Shown here: positions 31,323 through 42,866 of the stretch, piece after piece
How positions within the stretch are numbered: position 1 is the stretch's first letter
How the letters are laid out: every line of letters begins with the position of its first letter
Assembly: GCA_030248295.1 (NCBI GenBank)
Contig: JASANH010001508.1
Location: forward strand, 372,001-436,000
DNA: 64,000 nucleotides
From: Mesodorylaimus sp. YZB2_4
Lineage: Eukaryota; Nematoda; Enoplea; Dorylaimida; Dorylaimidae
Reading direction: 5' to 3'
Made by a program: the position numbers and the translations under genes
The notes under the pieces: model-generated
The model's input: the letters and a program-made list of their open reading frames with translations, nothing else
What the model was told of the DNA's origin: nothing
The model's database searches: none

Positions 31323-32795
31323 ATGAACACGAGCCAGGATTTTTCCTTTTTTGGCAATGCGTCCAACCAGACTGATATATCGGAAGATGGTGATAGTAGA
31401 GCCATAGCCATACTACGCGAGGTCAATTTTTGGCTGCTTTTAATAATTATTGTAGTGGGGTTAAGTGGGAATATGTTCGCTGTGGTGGCCATATGGACGT
31501 CATCCAAGCTGCGAAGGGTATCGTCGAATCACTACCTGGTCGCCCTGGCCTTGTCTGACAGCGTATTTGTCTTGGGCTTATTCATGATCTGGATTAACAA
31601 GCTGGGTGCACCCACTTATCACTTCAACACTCTGGCGTGCAAATGCGTCCTGTTTTTATTGAACAGTTCAGGCTGTTTGTCATCTTGGTACGTAATGGTC
31701 CTGACGGCGGAAAGGTTCGTAGTGGTCTATTACCCTCTGTATCGACGTGCCGTGTGTAGCATCGGAAGAACGAGACGTACCATCGCTGCCCTGGTACCCT
31801 GGCCATTGCTGTTTAATATTTGGGTCCTGTTCGCTGGTGGATTGATCGAGCCATACGGTGTGTGCGATATCCTACCCGAATACTATCAACTGAGTCTTAT
31901 CCTGAACGGAGTCGACATGGCTGTCTCCTTTGTGATACCCGTGCTGGCTATAGTGGCTTTCAATACGGCCATATGCGTGAGACTGTGGTCTGGAGAGCAC
32001 AAGAATTTTGGTCCAGCACCAGTTCACATCGACCGCCAACGTCCAGGCTCTCTGACGAGTCCAAGTAAAGGCAAGAAGGCAGCTACTTACGCTGAGACGA
32101 GTCCTCAGCATCAAGACCAGGTGCAAATGAAAACACTGAAGCCTGCTTGCAATCCGATGGCGGACGCAGGGTGCAGCGAGGACATGAGGAAGCACGCAGG
32201 AGCCAATGCGAAAATGCAGAACCAAGAAAGGAAGATCACCAAGACACTGCTTATCATCAGCTTCGTCTATGTAGCTTTGAACATGCCCAGCTATTCGGTC
32301 CGCCTACGCGACAGTCTCATGGTAGCCATGGGAGCTACGGCGTCGGATATGAGTTTGTTGGAAAAAATTTTCAGGAATGTTTTCCTTATGATTTACTACA
32401 TGAACTTCGCCTTGAACTTCATTGTCTACAGTCTCTCGTCAAAGAACTTTCGGGATGCGGTCAAGAATTTATGGTGTAAAAAGACGAGATCTCCTCCCAC
32501 CACCAGCACGAGCGTCTGCTCTCACGCTAGCCGTAATGTGATTGGCGGCCCGAATCATATGATACCATCCAGCTCTCCCTCGCCCTATCCGAGTGCCAGG
32601 AACAGTCCACATTTAGGCGTCCCCGCCCGAAGTCAGTTGGCCAGCCACGACAGACACGCTCGTACCTCGTCATCCCACCTCACATCGTCCACCACGGAAT
32701 TGAATGCGCCGATCGATGACGAGACGACTTCTATTTCTGACTCTTCGCATTGTGCCAATGGGACGACATTGGCAGTCACTCTGTCTGGACATTAG
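31323..32795 (+). CDS. Rhodopsin-like peptide-type GPCR (orphan), single exon
   Basis: A 490-residue intact receptor with seven helices. The N-terminus carries N-glycosylation sequons NTS, NAS and NQT. TM1 has GNMFAVVAIW, TM2 NHYLVALALSDS, and TM3 ends E-R-F (130-132) as its DRY equivalent. TM7 reads FALNFIVYSLSSKNFRDA, so the NPxxY motif is NFIVY. The third cytoplasmic loop is long and polar, and the C-tail is Ser/Thr/Pro-rich. Overall it resembles the protostome FMRFamide/T(RH)-receptor-like group, but I cannot assign a ligand. The neuropeptide gene at 41166-41807 is not shown to be related. Confidence 0.86.
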   Translation: MNTSQDFSFFGNASNQTDISEDGDSRAIAILREVNFWLLLIIIVVGLSGNMFAVVAIWTSSKLRRVSSNHYLVALALSDSVFVLGLFMIWINKLGAPTYHFNTLACKCVLFLLNSSGCLSSWYVMVLTAERFVVVYYPLYRRAVCSIGRTRRTIAALVPWPLLFNIWVLFAGGLIEPYGVCDILPEYYQLSLILNGVDMAVSFVIPVLAIVAFNTAICVRLWSGEHKNFGPAPVHIDRQRPGSLTSPSKGKKAATYAETSPQHQDQVQMKTLKPACNPMADAGCSEDMRKHAGANAKMQNQERKITKTLLIISFVYVALNMPSYSVRLRDSLMVAMGATASDMSLLEKIFRNVFLMIYYMNFALNFIVYSLSSKNFRDAVKNLWCKKTRSPPTTSTSVCSHASRNVIGGPNHMIPSSSPSPYPSARNSPHLGVPARSQLASHDRHARTSSSHLTSSTTELNAPIDDETTSISDSSHCANGTTLAVTLSGH

Positions 32796-33933
32796 CTTTA
32801 TCGGAATGGGTCTATCAGCTTTTTATGTCTTTCTATTCCTTGCGAGCTGCACTCGTCCCATATTCATATACGATTGCCATAAATTCAAGATTGGTCCTCA
32901 CCAGCGGCCATTTTCCACATCGATCAACCCTTTCGGCTTTGAAACTGCTCCCGTTGAACACCCTGGTCCAGTCAATATGTCACTTCTCATCATGATAGCC
33001 AACCTCCCATTTTCGCAGTCCTATTTATATTAGCTTGGGAACTGGTGTCCTGGTGACAGCAAAAAAACAGTCCGCGCCTCCTAGTATCCAAGAAGTTAGC
33101 AAACTCTTGCGATCAGGCAAGACTGGATGACGTGAATGAATCCGCCATATGTGAGACGGGTATGTGTGCCGTATGCTTAACAAGTTCGTATGTGACAGTG
33201 ATAGTAGTTCTGTATATGGCTTATACAGTCGGGCAAAAGAGCCCACAAAAAAAAAAAAAAAAACCAAAAACAAAAAAAAAACCAACCAAAAAAAAAAAAA
33301 AAAAACAACAACAAATATCATTCTGGATAAATCAAGTTAAAGTCTGCCACGGAAATGGGACAGTGGCACCATTTAACAGAACAATACACGGCATGGACTT
33401 CAAAACAGACTGCTCAGTGGGTATATACGCTTAACTTATTCAGTTGATTATCCGAAGTGGTAATTCAGATAAAGCATCAGTACGCAAAAGATACTGCATG
33501 AAAATTGTAAAAGCCAAAGACTATTTGCACTTTCGTGATTAGGGTCCTGCCAGTGCCAGCAGAACATGTTTATTGGTCTTGATTTTTTTTAAACATGCTG
33601 AAATTTACGCAGAATGCGAAAGCCCTTCGCCGTCTCTATCTCAAGGGGCACTATCATGGGGATCCGTGTACTGCGGAAACAGAAAACCGGTGCGTTATCG
33701 ACAAGAGTCAACTAACAATTAGATCTGGTCTGCACGAGTCGCGTGGCGATTCTGCAGCAAGAATGAATTAGATGGAGAAAAACCACAAAGGCTCAGGGCC
33801 GTCGACCGATCTACCCACGGTTAACAGATTTACTTCTTTGAGCACGATCAAGTACGAATCAGGCACGAACAGAGATTAATGAGTTGTCTTTCGGATCATC
33901 TTTTCGCTCGCATCGAAACCGCACACTTTAGAT
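32796..33933. other. Intergenic region with A-rich tract
   Basis: Contains an A-rich stretch at about 33247-33316 broken by CC and AC dinucleotides. It may be a retroposed poly(A) tail or simple repeat. No gene supported. Confidence 0.4.
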
Positions 33934-35936
33934 TCAGTGCTCGGCTTCTTTCAGCTCCAACTGCTCCCCCTTCGGATACTCCAGCTTGTACTTCAGCAAG
34001 AGATCCTTCTTCTCACCAGGCTTCATCTCCAGAGTCCATTCGACTCGCCCAGTTTCTTTGGTCACCATGATCCCACCTCCAGCCTTTGGCTCCATCAATT
34101 CCACCTGAAGTACGACCAACAGGCTTTACTAAAGACTGTATTTTATGAGATAAATGTAAATGAAGGCATACCTTCAACATTTTCTCATCCGTGCTGAGTG
34201 GGTAACGGTCGGCAACAATGATGATGATTTGGGCGGTGGTTTTGTTCCAGATCTTGCTGTGCTGTTCGACAACTTGCACCGAAGACTTAGCGTTGGTTTC
34301 GTCCTTCTTGCTTGTCTTGTAATCCACCTGCACATCGGAGCTAGTGCCCAAGTTGCAAGTGAATTCCTCTCCAGGAGCAATGTATTTGATCTCCATCTTG
34401 TTCACGCACTCGGCGTTCTTGTACACGGTGCACGCTCCAGGCAGCAAGAATTTGTGGTCGATCTTTGCCCGGGCTGTCAGGAAGACCGAAGGATCCTTGC
34501 TGGGAACAGCAAAGTACTCCAGCTTGGCAGGCACTTCCAACTCGGTGATCGGCACCTGTAACACGCAGAAAGTCAGCTAGAACGCAAAAAATTTGGAGAC
34601 GGGCAGTTGCTGTACCTTGTGAGCATGATTCTCGGACGGAACAGTAACTGCTTTCACGACTAAATACACAGCGTTGACGGCGGGATCAACGCCCTAGGAA
34701 AAAATATTTTTTTTAATGTTGTCACGAGATGAACAAATCTTACGTCCGAGTGGACTGCATCCATCTTCTGCGGAGATAACGATGCTGCCACCTGCTTTGG
34801 CTGGGTGAGCAACTTCGGATCAGGAACAGTGACCGCCTTGGCCATACGCGGAGCCATTTCCAAGTACCCACCATCACTAAAACGTCGAATCAGGACGGAA
34901 TCACCAAGTCGTCAACGCTACTTACCGTGGTCGCTGCTCTGGACGAGGAGACTCCGCGCGGGGCAAGACCTTGATCAGCGGGGATTGCTGCTGTTGAGAG
35001 CGATGCAGACTCGCACGCAAGACACCCAGCATGGGGACTTGTCCAGAGGTGCAGAGAGAAGCCGTGCTCAGCTTCAGGCCTATTCCGTTCCATGACTCGC
35101 CAGTGCTTTGCTCTACCAAGCCGAAGAAGCAAATTGTTAGCGTTTTAGCAGTAGTGTCCACGCGAAAATCGTATGCGAGCTTCCAGTGAGCGTTCGAAAC
35201 GGTATGGATAACTCTGAATTCGGCATCCTCCGCTTTGGAGACCATAAAAAAAACCGACACAGACCTTAAAAAAAGTAGACTGCAGATGGAGCAGTTTTTC
35301 ACCTACCTTATGGAATACCCTAATCCATCGAGCTCCAGTCCTCGGATCTCGTCGTTCTTGGCGCTAAGGTTCTTCTCCAAACTGGCCAGTTGCTCGTCCA
35401 GTTTGGAGGCTTTCTCCGCAAAGAAGTCCAGGAACCTGGTCACCCCACTTATGTGGCCTTCCGTGATCTCGCTCAAAACTACGTGATTTTCGATCTGGCT
35501 GTGACTCGATGCTGGATGTCCGATCTTGTCGGCGAGCCCATCCAGCATTTCCCGTTGCTTGTGAAGACGTTGATGTTCCTTGTCCAGCTTGTCACGTTCC
35601 GCACGCAATGCGCTCAGCTTTTGAATGGCTTCATTATTGCCTGTCTGTAAAATGTAAAAACTAAAGCTAGTTAAAACAGGAATATGCCTTCCGCAAGAGC
35701 TCGCCTTACTGTACCTTCTCCCGATAGATTACTTGAAAAATGTTGGCGTTTTTTCTATCCTCGGCCCGCACCGACTCCTTGTCCATCGTTGGCAACAACT
35801 GCTTGATGACGAGTTCATTCAGTCCCAGGGGCGCCTTCAGTTTGACCGCCCGCGTAACCTCGGCTCGATCGGCGAAGACGGTGACCAATATCGGTTCCAG
35901 ATCCGATAGATTCATCGAATGTTGATTGGATGCCAT
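33934..35936 (-). CDS. DUF4140/DUF4139-type protein (F37C4.5-like)
   Basis: Exons 35936-35715, 35644-35307, 35264-34926, 34876-34744, 34693-34616, 34555-34172, 34104-33934 join in phase to give 554 residues. The N-terminal part (ILVTVFADRAEVTRAVKL) matches the DUF4140 start, followed by a charged coiled coil (LSALRAERDKLDKEHQRLHK). The C-terminal part matches DUF4139 and ends in a strand-rich segment (GRVEWTLEMKPGEKKDLLLKY). Family members are widespread but of unknown biochemical role. The start chosen is MASNQHSMNL; an acceptor-like CATTCAG just upstream suggests a spliced 5' UTR. There is no signal peptide, so the protein is probably cytosolic. The linker exon carrying HRSQQQQSP is poorly conserved. 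Confidence 0.82.
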
Positions 35937-37087
35937 CGCCCCTCTGAATGCTGTATCAAAAGTTTGAGAGAAATCGTGTGGAACCGCTCGCTCTACCAAA
36001 GTCGAAATGACTCAATGGGCATTTCTGCCGAAGCGCACACATTGAACCATAAGAAGTGTAAAGTGACCTTTACATGCCATCTGGCCATGCTGGTTTTACT
36101 GGCTCCATATGGATCATGGGTTTGCAAGGACTCGATAGGCGCCCAGGAAATTAGTGGTGCTGTGCTGATCATGAGTGTGTGCTCAGTACAATCATTACAG
36201 CTGGCGGTCTTGAGGCGAGGCGGTCACTTCTGTTGCAGTTTATTCTTATTGAGGTGGTCCCTCTTCCGAATACATTCCGTGGACGAGTCCGCAACACAAA
36301 AATAATTCTCGTCCGCATTTATTTTCTTCGCTCTGAGTCAGACGTATTTGCGCTCATAACTTCTTTGACATCCTCCCGCAGCTTCATTACGCGTTACAGG
36401 TGCTGTGCGAATCTCGGCTCGAGATTTAAAGCATGCAAAAGAAGCAAGGGATGTGAGGCAATGAAGAGCGAAATAGCAAAAACCAGTGCCTCAAAGACGC
36501 ACTCGAATGTAACCTGAACCTTGTTTCCCTTCTTCTCCGCTTCTCAAATAGTCTTCGAGAGGGTCTTGGAGGCGAGTTGAAAAGTCAGCATTTGGCTCAA
36601 CTGTTCTTTCCTCGTCTGCCCCCGGGCTTCTAACTACGCAGCCCAGTGAGTATTCTTCAGTCTCTGGCGGAATCTATTTTTGAAAAGATAGTTGGTAAGG
36701 GGGCTGGTGCCTCGCCGCGCACGTTTATACTGTCCGTGCGCATACACCATTTGGACGAGTTGGTCGAGTTCGCAGCTGACGCTTCGCGTTCCTCCACTAG
36801 CGAGCTGGTAGTAAGTAGGAGAAGCTCCAACAGGCCCTGCCGACCGAAAATCCGGTCAGCCGTGACGCAGAGGATTTCTAGAAGTTCTACAGCCATCCTC
36901 TCATCTTTGAGCAACGATTCGGCTGTGAGGCCCGCTCTCGCACTCTTCTCGAAGTTGGTCTATTCCGCGAAAGTAGTCTCTCTTCGTTGTCTCTGCTGTT
37001 CAAGCACAGCTCGCGAAGACGTCAAGCCGCCCAAATCTTCGTTCACTATATTTTTAACTGGTGAAGAATATATCGCATCGAACAAGA
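35937..37087. other. Region between DUF4139 gene and troponin I, with an antisense frame
   Basis: Contains the 5' flanks of two divergent genes. A minus-strand frame at 36657-37100 looks protein-like but has one in-frame TAG (36960-36962) and overlaps the troponin I start. The complementary plus-strand frame is Ser/Arg-rich. Neither is supported as a gene. Confidence 0.3.
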
Positions 37088-40000
37088 ATGTCCTACGACG
37101 AGGAGCCAGTGACCAGGAGGGAGTAATTTGAATTGACCCATTATGCCATTCAAGGAGTTATATTTTGTTGTTATATTCGCAGATTGGACGAGGAAGAACA
37201 GGAGGAGGTTCAACCGCCAGTTCAGGAAGTGCCCGAACCCCAGCTCCAACGTAAAGGTGGCAAGCAAGGTGAAGACGATGAAGACGAGGTCAGTGATGTC
37301 CGTTTGCCTCTTTGCCTGCAATCTGACCTGGACTGCGTGTTATCATGCTTGATGCACCTTGATCACTCCATGATCGATGAACTGTTTTTTCAGGAGGCTA
37401 AACGCAAACGCGAAGACCGCGAGCGCAAGAAGGCCGAAGTGCGTAAACGCTTGGAAGAAGCTGGACGCGCAAAAAAGGCCAAGAAAGGTTTCTTGACACC
37501 GGAACGCAAGAAGAAATTGCGTGTGAGTTATTTTTTCCATCGCCTATGCACGCACACTGCACTTTTTCTAAATTTGCAAGCATATTTCTTATGACGAGAG
37601 CTTTTACATTTTTAGCAACTTTTGATGAAAAAGGCTGCTGAGGACTTGAAACAGCAGCAACTGTTGAAAGAACAAGAACGCCAACGTGTCCTTAGTCAGC
37701 GTATCGTCGCATTACCTAATGTTGATACGATCAGCGCTCAAGGTAAAATTGTGTAGTTTTGATCTGTGACACAATGCACTCGAGTACAAGGCAAGCAAAA
37801 TCTAATTTACTGACTAATTAACATATAAAGAAGGCTTTTCGCCAAAGCGTTCTAATTAGCCTCAATTTTAATTTTCTTTCAAGCAAATAATGATTTGCCA
37901 AGATAATACCATTGCATATTTATTTTATGGCATTGCTGATAATATCTCGCCTGATGTATCAACATATACTTACCCATAGTCCAGTGTGCCTACGCTTACT
38001 CACTAAATGCGTCTAGACGAGTTGGAAAAGCTGGCTCGTGAATTTCATAAGAAAATCGCTGAACTAGAAGAGGCCAAATACGATTTGGAATACACTGTAC
38101 GGCAAAAGGATTTCGAGGTGAGTCAATGACATTGCCTAGCTAACACTGTCTACCTATCGTTTTGCACGCACGCCGGGCTTGCGTTTGGATTTGTTAGATT
38201 AGTGGTTAGGCACCTGACCATTGCACGCACTGCTCACTCCTACTAGTCCGATTCGAGATAGCATACAGAGCACACATATGTGTTGATCATCTGCTGATTG
38301 ACGTCGCGCTACCTTGCAGGAGAATTGCAAAAAATCTTTGCTGATATGCACAAGCGCGTTGCGCAGTTGGAGGAAGAAAAGTATGATCTAGAATATGACG
38401 TGCGTCAGAAGGATTTCGAGGTGAAATATATTCTGCATCCTTTGTGGAATGCATGCAACCCCCCATTTGGCCAACCCAGTATCAAAACCTTGCACTTCTT
38501 TCCGTGCTGGCCCGCAAATCCGGGTTCTCTCATCAAATGCCAGCCCGGATGTTCATCTCTGATTTACATTTCAGATCAACGAATTGAACATCCAAGTGAA
38601 CGACTTGCGAGGCAAATTGTAAGTGACTGCTCATCTAGCCGTATTCACCACATCAGCATACTGTAATTCTTTTCAGCGTGAAACCGGCGTTAAAGAAAGT
38701 TTCCAAATACGACACCAAGTAAGGCGAAAGCAGAACTATCTTTTTCTGATTTTCTAAAATCCCGGATCATCTGATCAGCATGTGCATGGATGGCATGTCC
38801 TATCGCTGTTCTGTTTCCCTCTATTACTTTACTTTTGTTTCTACTCCTTATTTGGTAGGCTACTAAATGTGAGGCGCGATATGTTCGTTACAAGAGATAT
38901 ATTAGACTGCTGCTAAACTGGGTTATAAGTTCGAGTTGGTCATTAGTTTTTGAGTTGAACACAAGTTCGATTTTGTAGGCTTATCAATATTTTGACTTTC
39001 GGGCCCAGCCGAGTATGTAGTTGGCTAGAATAGTGGTCCTTGGTTGGTAGCTAATGTGGGCTATTACGTAACAGAGCCCCTACTAAACCAACTCACAGAT
39101 CAGTATGGAATAGAAGGGTTGATTCGGCTTGATCGGCTTATCTAGGTTCAAAAAGCTACAAGAGAAAACGGAAGAGAAGGTTGATTTCCGCGGAAACCTG
39201 AAGTCCGTAAAGAAGGACGTGACTGAAGAACTGATTAAAGTGCCGGCTAAGAGCGAGGTTAGTTGGCCTTGACTCACTTTCTCCTCTTTCAACCGACTAC
39301 CCTTTACACTCATATTTTCCTCTGCGGGCTTATAGAAAGCGCCAGATTGGGCGAAAAAGGTTCACGGCAAGGGAGCCGCTGCTGAAACCGCCGCCGAAAC
39401 CGAAGCGGCTGAGTGAACGAGTCGAGTGGCGTAGTACAGGCTTTATATTGCGTAATAACGAGTCCCAATTACACCTAATTTGCAAACACGACAACAAGAG
39501 TTCGATGCGCGCCGTGGCGTGAATCTTTTTTCTTCTTTCTTTTTATTTCTTGCCGGTGTATTGTTTGATTACGTAAGCTTTTCTTGGTGAGAAAATTTCT
39601 ATTGCGCACAAGAGGTTCTTAGTGATCATAGGCTGAATGGTACTGTATTATAGATTGGTCTGATTTCCTTTCTTACTTCAACAAGACTATCTTTACTCTC
39701 GCTTGTCGAGTGTCAAACCTGAGTTTTCCCAAGCTTACATAAGTAAATTATAAACTTGGTCAAATCATGCTCGCGTGTGTCTGCTCTTTCCGACTGTGCT
39801 TGCTCTTTCGTCACGCGAAGTGCACATAGCACATGTATGTTCGGGCAGGTAAGTTTAGTGTCACAGTCCTGATGTCCGTGTCTGCACGCACGCATGCATG
39901 CCCTGTTTCCAGTATCGACAGCCGCGCGCATCTCTGTGGTCTGCTTGCACTGCATCTTGCATCTTCCTTGTGTGGTCTACGTCGAGCACCGAGTGTCCGT

Positions 40001-40779
40001 TTGTGACCTATGTCCTCAACTGACCACTCCTTCGTCCCATCCTTGCTAGGTTTGCTAAACTTCAAAAGAAACCGGAAAACCAGATTAATTTTCGCGAGAA
40101 TCTGAGACAAGTGAAAACGGACAAGTGGAATTTGGAGCAGTTGAAATGCGACAAGAAAGAAATGCCTTTCGAAAACGATTTCTTTTAAGATAAACTCGAT
40201 GGAATTCACTAAAGCCTTCTTGCACTGAATATTTCTTGCCTTTCTTTATTTACTGCACCATGATGTAGACATTAGTACACTTTCATAGATGTTCTTTTGT
40301 TCCCGATTGGCGTGCTAGACCACTTTTTCTCTTGGTTTTTATGGAAATGAAAGCACTGCAGTTATCCTGTCATAGTGCCTTGTCTTCCTTGATAGATGAG
40401 TGCTGTGTGATTCTATTGTGATATAGCACGGTGCCCCTTGATCACTGGAACATCCACTGCCATGGCTATTCTTGTCCCTGAGACATTGTTCACGAGCGAG
40501 TTTCGATTCTTCATCGAGTCTGAGGCATTCTGACGAGTTTACGCCCCTCCTGCCTTGGGCAGCCATTGACTGGGTTTTCTATACTTAGATTTGATAAACT
40601 GACGACCAAGACCAACCAGGTCGATTTCCGCAGTCAGTTGAAAGTGGTCGAACAGAAGAAGTTTTCCGTCGATGAACTTCTGTTAGACAGACCGGTAGGC
40701 ACCCCTGGCAACCATCGCCCTTCTTGTCCTCATTGATTAAGCGTTTCAGAAAGACGAACCAGAATGGGCCAAGAAGTAA
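37088..40779 (+). CDS. TnI (wupA-like): Troponin I with mutually exclusive exons and three alternative C-termini
   Basis: Inhibitory subunit of the thin-filament troponin complex. Common exons: 37088-37122, 37183-37288, 37394-37522, 37616-37742. Then 38017-38117 or 38320-38420, then 38575-38618 and 38677-38718. The C-terminus comes from one of three sets: 39146-39257 with 39336-39416; 40050-40188; or 40589-40694 with 40750-40779. The N-terminus is acidic ([12 protein letters not shown]). [23 protein letters not shown] is the troponin T/C-binding helix, YDLEYxVRQKDFE the coiled-coil segment, and [15 protein letters not shown] plus [11 protein letters not shown] the inhibitory region. All alternative joins keep phase. 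Family precedent (Drosophila wupA) supports alternative use by muscle type. Confidence 0.93.
38017..38117 (+). other. TnI (wupA-like): Troponin I mutually exclusive exon a
   Basis: Codes for [20 protein letters not shown] to RQKDFE. It is 101 bp, phase 1 in and phase 0 out, exactly like exon b. Both versions cannot be used together without repeating the helix and shifting the frame. Confidence 0.88.
38320..38420 (+). other. TnI (wupA-like): Troponin I mutually exclusive exon b
   Basis: Codes for [20 protein letters not shown] to RQKDFE. It is 101 bp with the same phases as exon a, from which it diverged after duplication; the end YDLEYxVRQKDFE is nearly unchanged. Confidence 0.88.
39146..39416 (+). 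other. TnI (wupA-like): Troponin I alternative C-terminus 1
   Basis: Exons 39146-39257 ([20 protein letters not shown]) and 39336-39416, ending in an Ala/Glu-rich tail ([13 protein letters not shown]) and TGA. The acceptor phase (2) is the same as in the two other versions. Confidence 0.85.
40050..40188 (+). other. TnI (wupA-like): Troponin I alternative C-terminus 2
   Basis: A single terminal exon, [20 protein letters not shown] to MPFENDFF and TAA, joined in phase 2 to exon 38677-38718. It has its own stop and no second exon. Confidence 0.83.
40589..40779 (+). other. TnI (wupA-like): Troponin I alternative C-terminus 3
   Basis: Exons 40589-40694 ([20 protein letters not shown]) and 40750-40779 ([12 protein letters not shown]). 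This is the last set and is followed by the poly(A) signal at 40950. Confidence 0.85.
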
Positions 40780-40949
40780 GATGACGAGGGGATCAGGACT
40801 GGAAAGGACACGAGTACGGCTGCACTAACACTGAGCATGGGATTTGAAGAGTGCTATTGGCAGGATATGTAACGCCTGTAGTGACCAGATCAGAAGTGTG
40901 TTAGCCATTATGTAGAGAGCAGATGAGTCAACAATTTAATTCTTTTTGT

Positions 40950-40955
40950 AATAAA
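40950..40955 (+). promoter_or_regulatory. Polyadenylation signal, troponin I distal end
   Basis: AATAAA 171 bp after the most distal troponin I stop codon. The two upstream C-termini would need their own poly(A) sites or a long shared 3' region. Confidence 0.5.
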
Positions 40956-41165
40956 TTTTGAGTAAGTAATTCCACTTTCTGACGTGCTGCTATGCAGTGC
41001 AGTGCGTGTGGTGTACTGTAGTCATCAAAGTGCGGTTACAGTAAGAGCTATTATGTAAAGTCACGGGCAAGTTTATTAGTTAATTTAGCCATGTGTTATC
41101 AGGTTACCGCATTTTACGCCCCTCTCTTGGTGATATGCCCTTTGAGCAAAGCGAAACTCATGCCA

Positions 41166-41807
41166 TCACTTCTTGTAATAGGATGTGAATTCGGGGTACT
41201 CTTCCAAGCGGCGATCTTCTGGTGGCGTCCACGGCACGCGACGCTTTCCCAAAGCCAAACCGCCTAACGAGTCGAAGTGACGTTTTCCCATGGCCATGCC
41301 ACCCAAAGAGTCAAAGTACTGTCGCTTGCCCATGGCCATGCCTCCGAGGGAATCGAAGTATTGTCGTTTCCCCATGGCCATGCCACCCAACGAATCGAAA
41401 TACTGACGCTTGCCCATAGCCATGCCTCCGAGGGAGTCGAAATATTGTCGCTTGCCCATGGCCATTCCGCCCAGCGAATCAAAGTACTGCCTCTTCCCCA
41501 TGGCCATTCCACCCAACGAGTCGAAGTACTGCCTTTTCCCCATTGCCATGCCCCCGAGCGAATCAAAGTACTGCCTCTTGTCTACCTCGCTCGAGCCATC
41601 CACCGTTTCCTGGAGTCACAGAGCATACTGTACATATCTTGAGGATACGAGAATCAGACCCAGAAGCAGGGTCTTGGACCTGGGTCTGGTGCATCTAAGA
41701 CTTACCTGTGTCACCTTGTCCCCACCCGCCGAGACTGCCATCACGCAAGCGAACAGGTAGGCCAACGACAGGCCCATGACACGGACGCGAGTGACCAGGA
41801 ACACCAT
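41166..41807 (-). CDS. Neuropeptide precursor with seven QYFDSLGGMAMG repeats
   Basis: Exons 41807-41706 and 41609-41166 (phase 0) give 181 residues. The N-terminus is a signal peptide (VMGLSLAYLFACVMAVSA). After VDKR come seven identical copies of QYFDSLGGMAMG, each followed by KR, then one variant HFDSLGGLALG-KR and a C-terminal peptide RVPWTPPEDRRLEEYPEF... Cleavage at KR and use of Gly as amide donor would give QYFDSLGGMAM-amide, with an N-terminal Gln that may cyclise. The FDSLGG core recalls protostome peptides with a (F/L)DSL(A/G)G core (nematode NLP-15 type, molluscan FCAP type), but I cannot assign homology. The eight repeats make up most of the second exon, with little spacer. Confidence 0.9.
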
Positions 41808-42866
41808 CTCGAATGACGGCTCGAATGTGATTGACCAACAGCTTACGTTTTGCACAAGCACCCGACCGCAGACCTCGGACAAGAGGGTTCAGAAAAAGCG
41901 AGTATGTCGTAAAAAATTGGACAAACGTATGCGTTTTATAGTAGAGCAAAGGGGATGGAGGCGGGCAAGAAGAAAGGAAAATGGTCGTTGCGTCTTAACG
42001 ACGTTTGACTGAAATAAGATCATCCATCAATGTAAGACTGACCATTTTCGGTCTCCCGGAGAGCCTACTTCCGCGCGAATGACGAGCACAATGGCAAAAG
42101 GACACACTGATACGGTAAGACACTTTAGGCAGACCAAACGTGCACCATTCACGTCCATACCCCACAGCCCTCTCCCGTCATTAAGGCGTCCATTAACGAC
42201 TGCTATCATAAATTAGTCCCAGCCTGGCTACACCACTCTCCTACACAACATCCCATTTGCCATAGCCCATTATAATTGATTTCTTATGTCATCTTACTCG
42301 AATCCTACAACGCACTCCGATCCACCACCGCCCACCTACCACGGTCACTTACGACACGCCCTTCATGACACCAAAATGAACCCCACACCATCTCCTCTGC
42401 ACCTCGGATTCTGACAAGGGTAGGACGACCACGCCCCCCCCCCCCCCTCCGTGTCACCTTTGCCCATTCCTCCAATTGCCATAATCGCCCCTAATTGAGT
42501 TCACCCGTTTTGTGCCCACATTTTGATACATTCCATAACAATCGACTTTCACAACCTGGTCCAATCTTGTGCTGCAATTAAAAAAAGCAACATCGGACGA
42601 TCGAAACACTTTACATGTTTTCGTGTTCACAGCTACAGTAGCTCCAGCTAGCCTAGCCAGAAACTCCCCAGCCGTCCACAGCATTTCTTCCAATCACGCA
42701 TGCTCCCATGTAAAAATCTACAAGCGCAAATAAATTACACAATTCACGTTACTGAATGTGAATTATAAGATCAGACCCCTCATCACAGCTTGTCATGCAA
42801 ATCATAAAAGGTAATCATTTCCTGATCTACCAGAGCACGAGAGTGTTTCAAACTCGTCAAACGAGA
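41808..42866. other. Intergenic stretch with poly-C tract
   Basis: Upstream flank of the neuropeptide gene and 3' flank of the SLC49-like gene. A run of about 14 C lies near 42433-42447. No gene supported. Confidence 0.4.

Noticed and set aside
33247-33316. A-rich tract as a poly(A) tail of a processed gene copy
   Set aside because: The run is interrupted by CC and AC, and no coding or RNA-gene sequence lies upstream; simple repeat is more likely.
36646-37131. 161-codon plus-strand frame upstream of troponin I
   Set aside because: Ser/Arg-rich composition typical of an antisense shadow. It also reads through the troponin I start codon out of frame.
41277-41590. CRISPR-like regular repeat array
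   Set aside because: The 42-bp periodicity is the coding repeat of the neuropeptide precursor; there are no unique spacers and the genome is eukaryotic.
41277-41642. Repetitive plus-strand frame opposite the neuropeptide gene
   Set aside because: It is the exact antisense shadow of the peptide repeats, without signal peptide or family resemblance.
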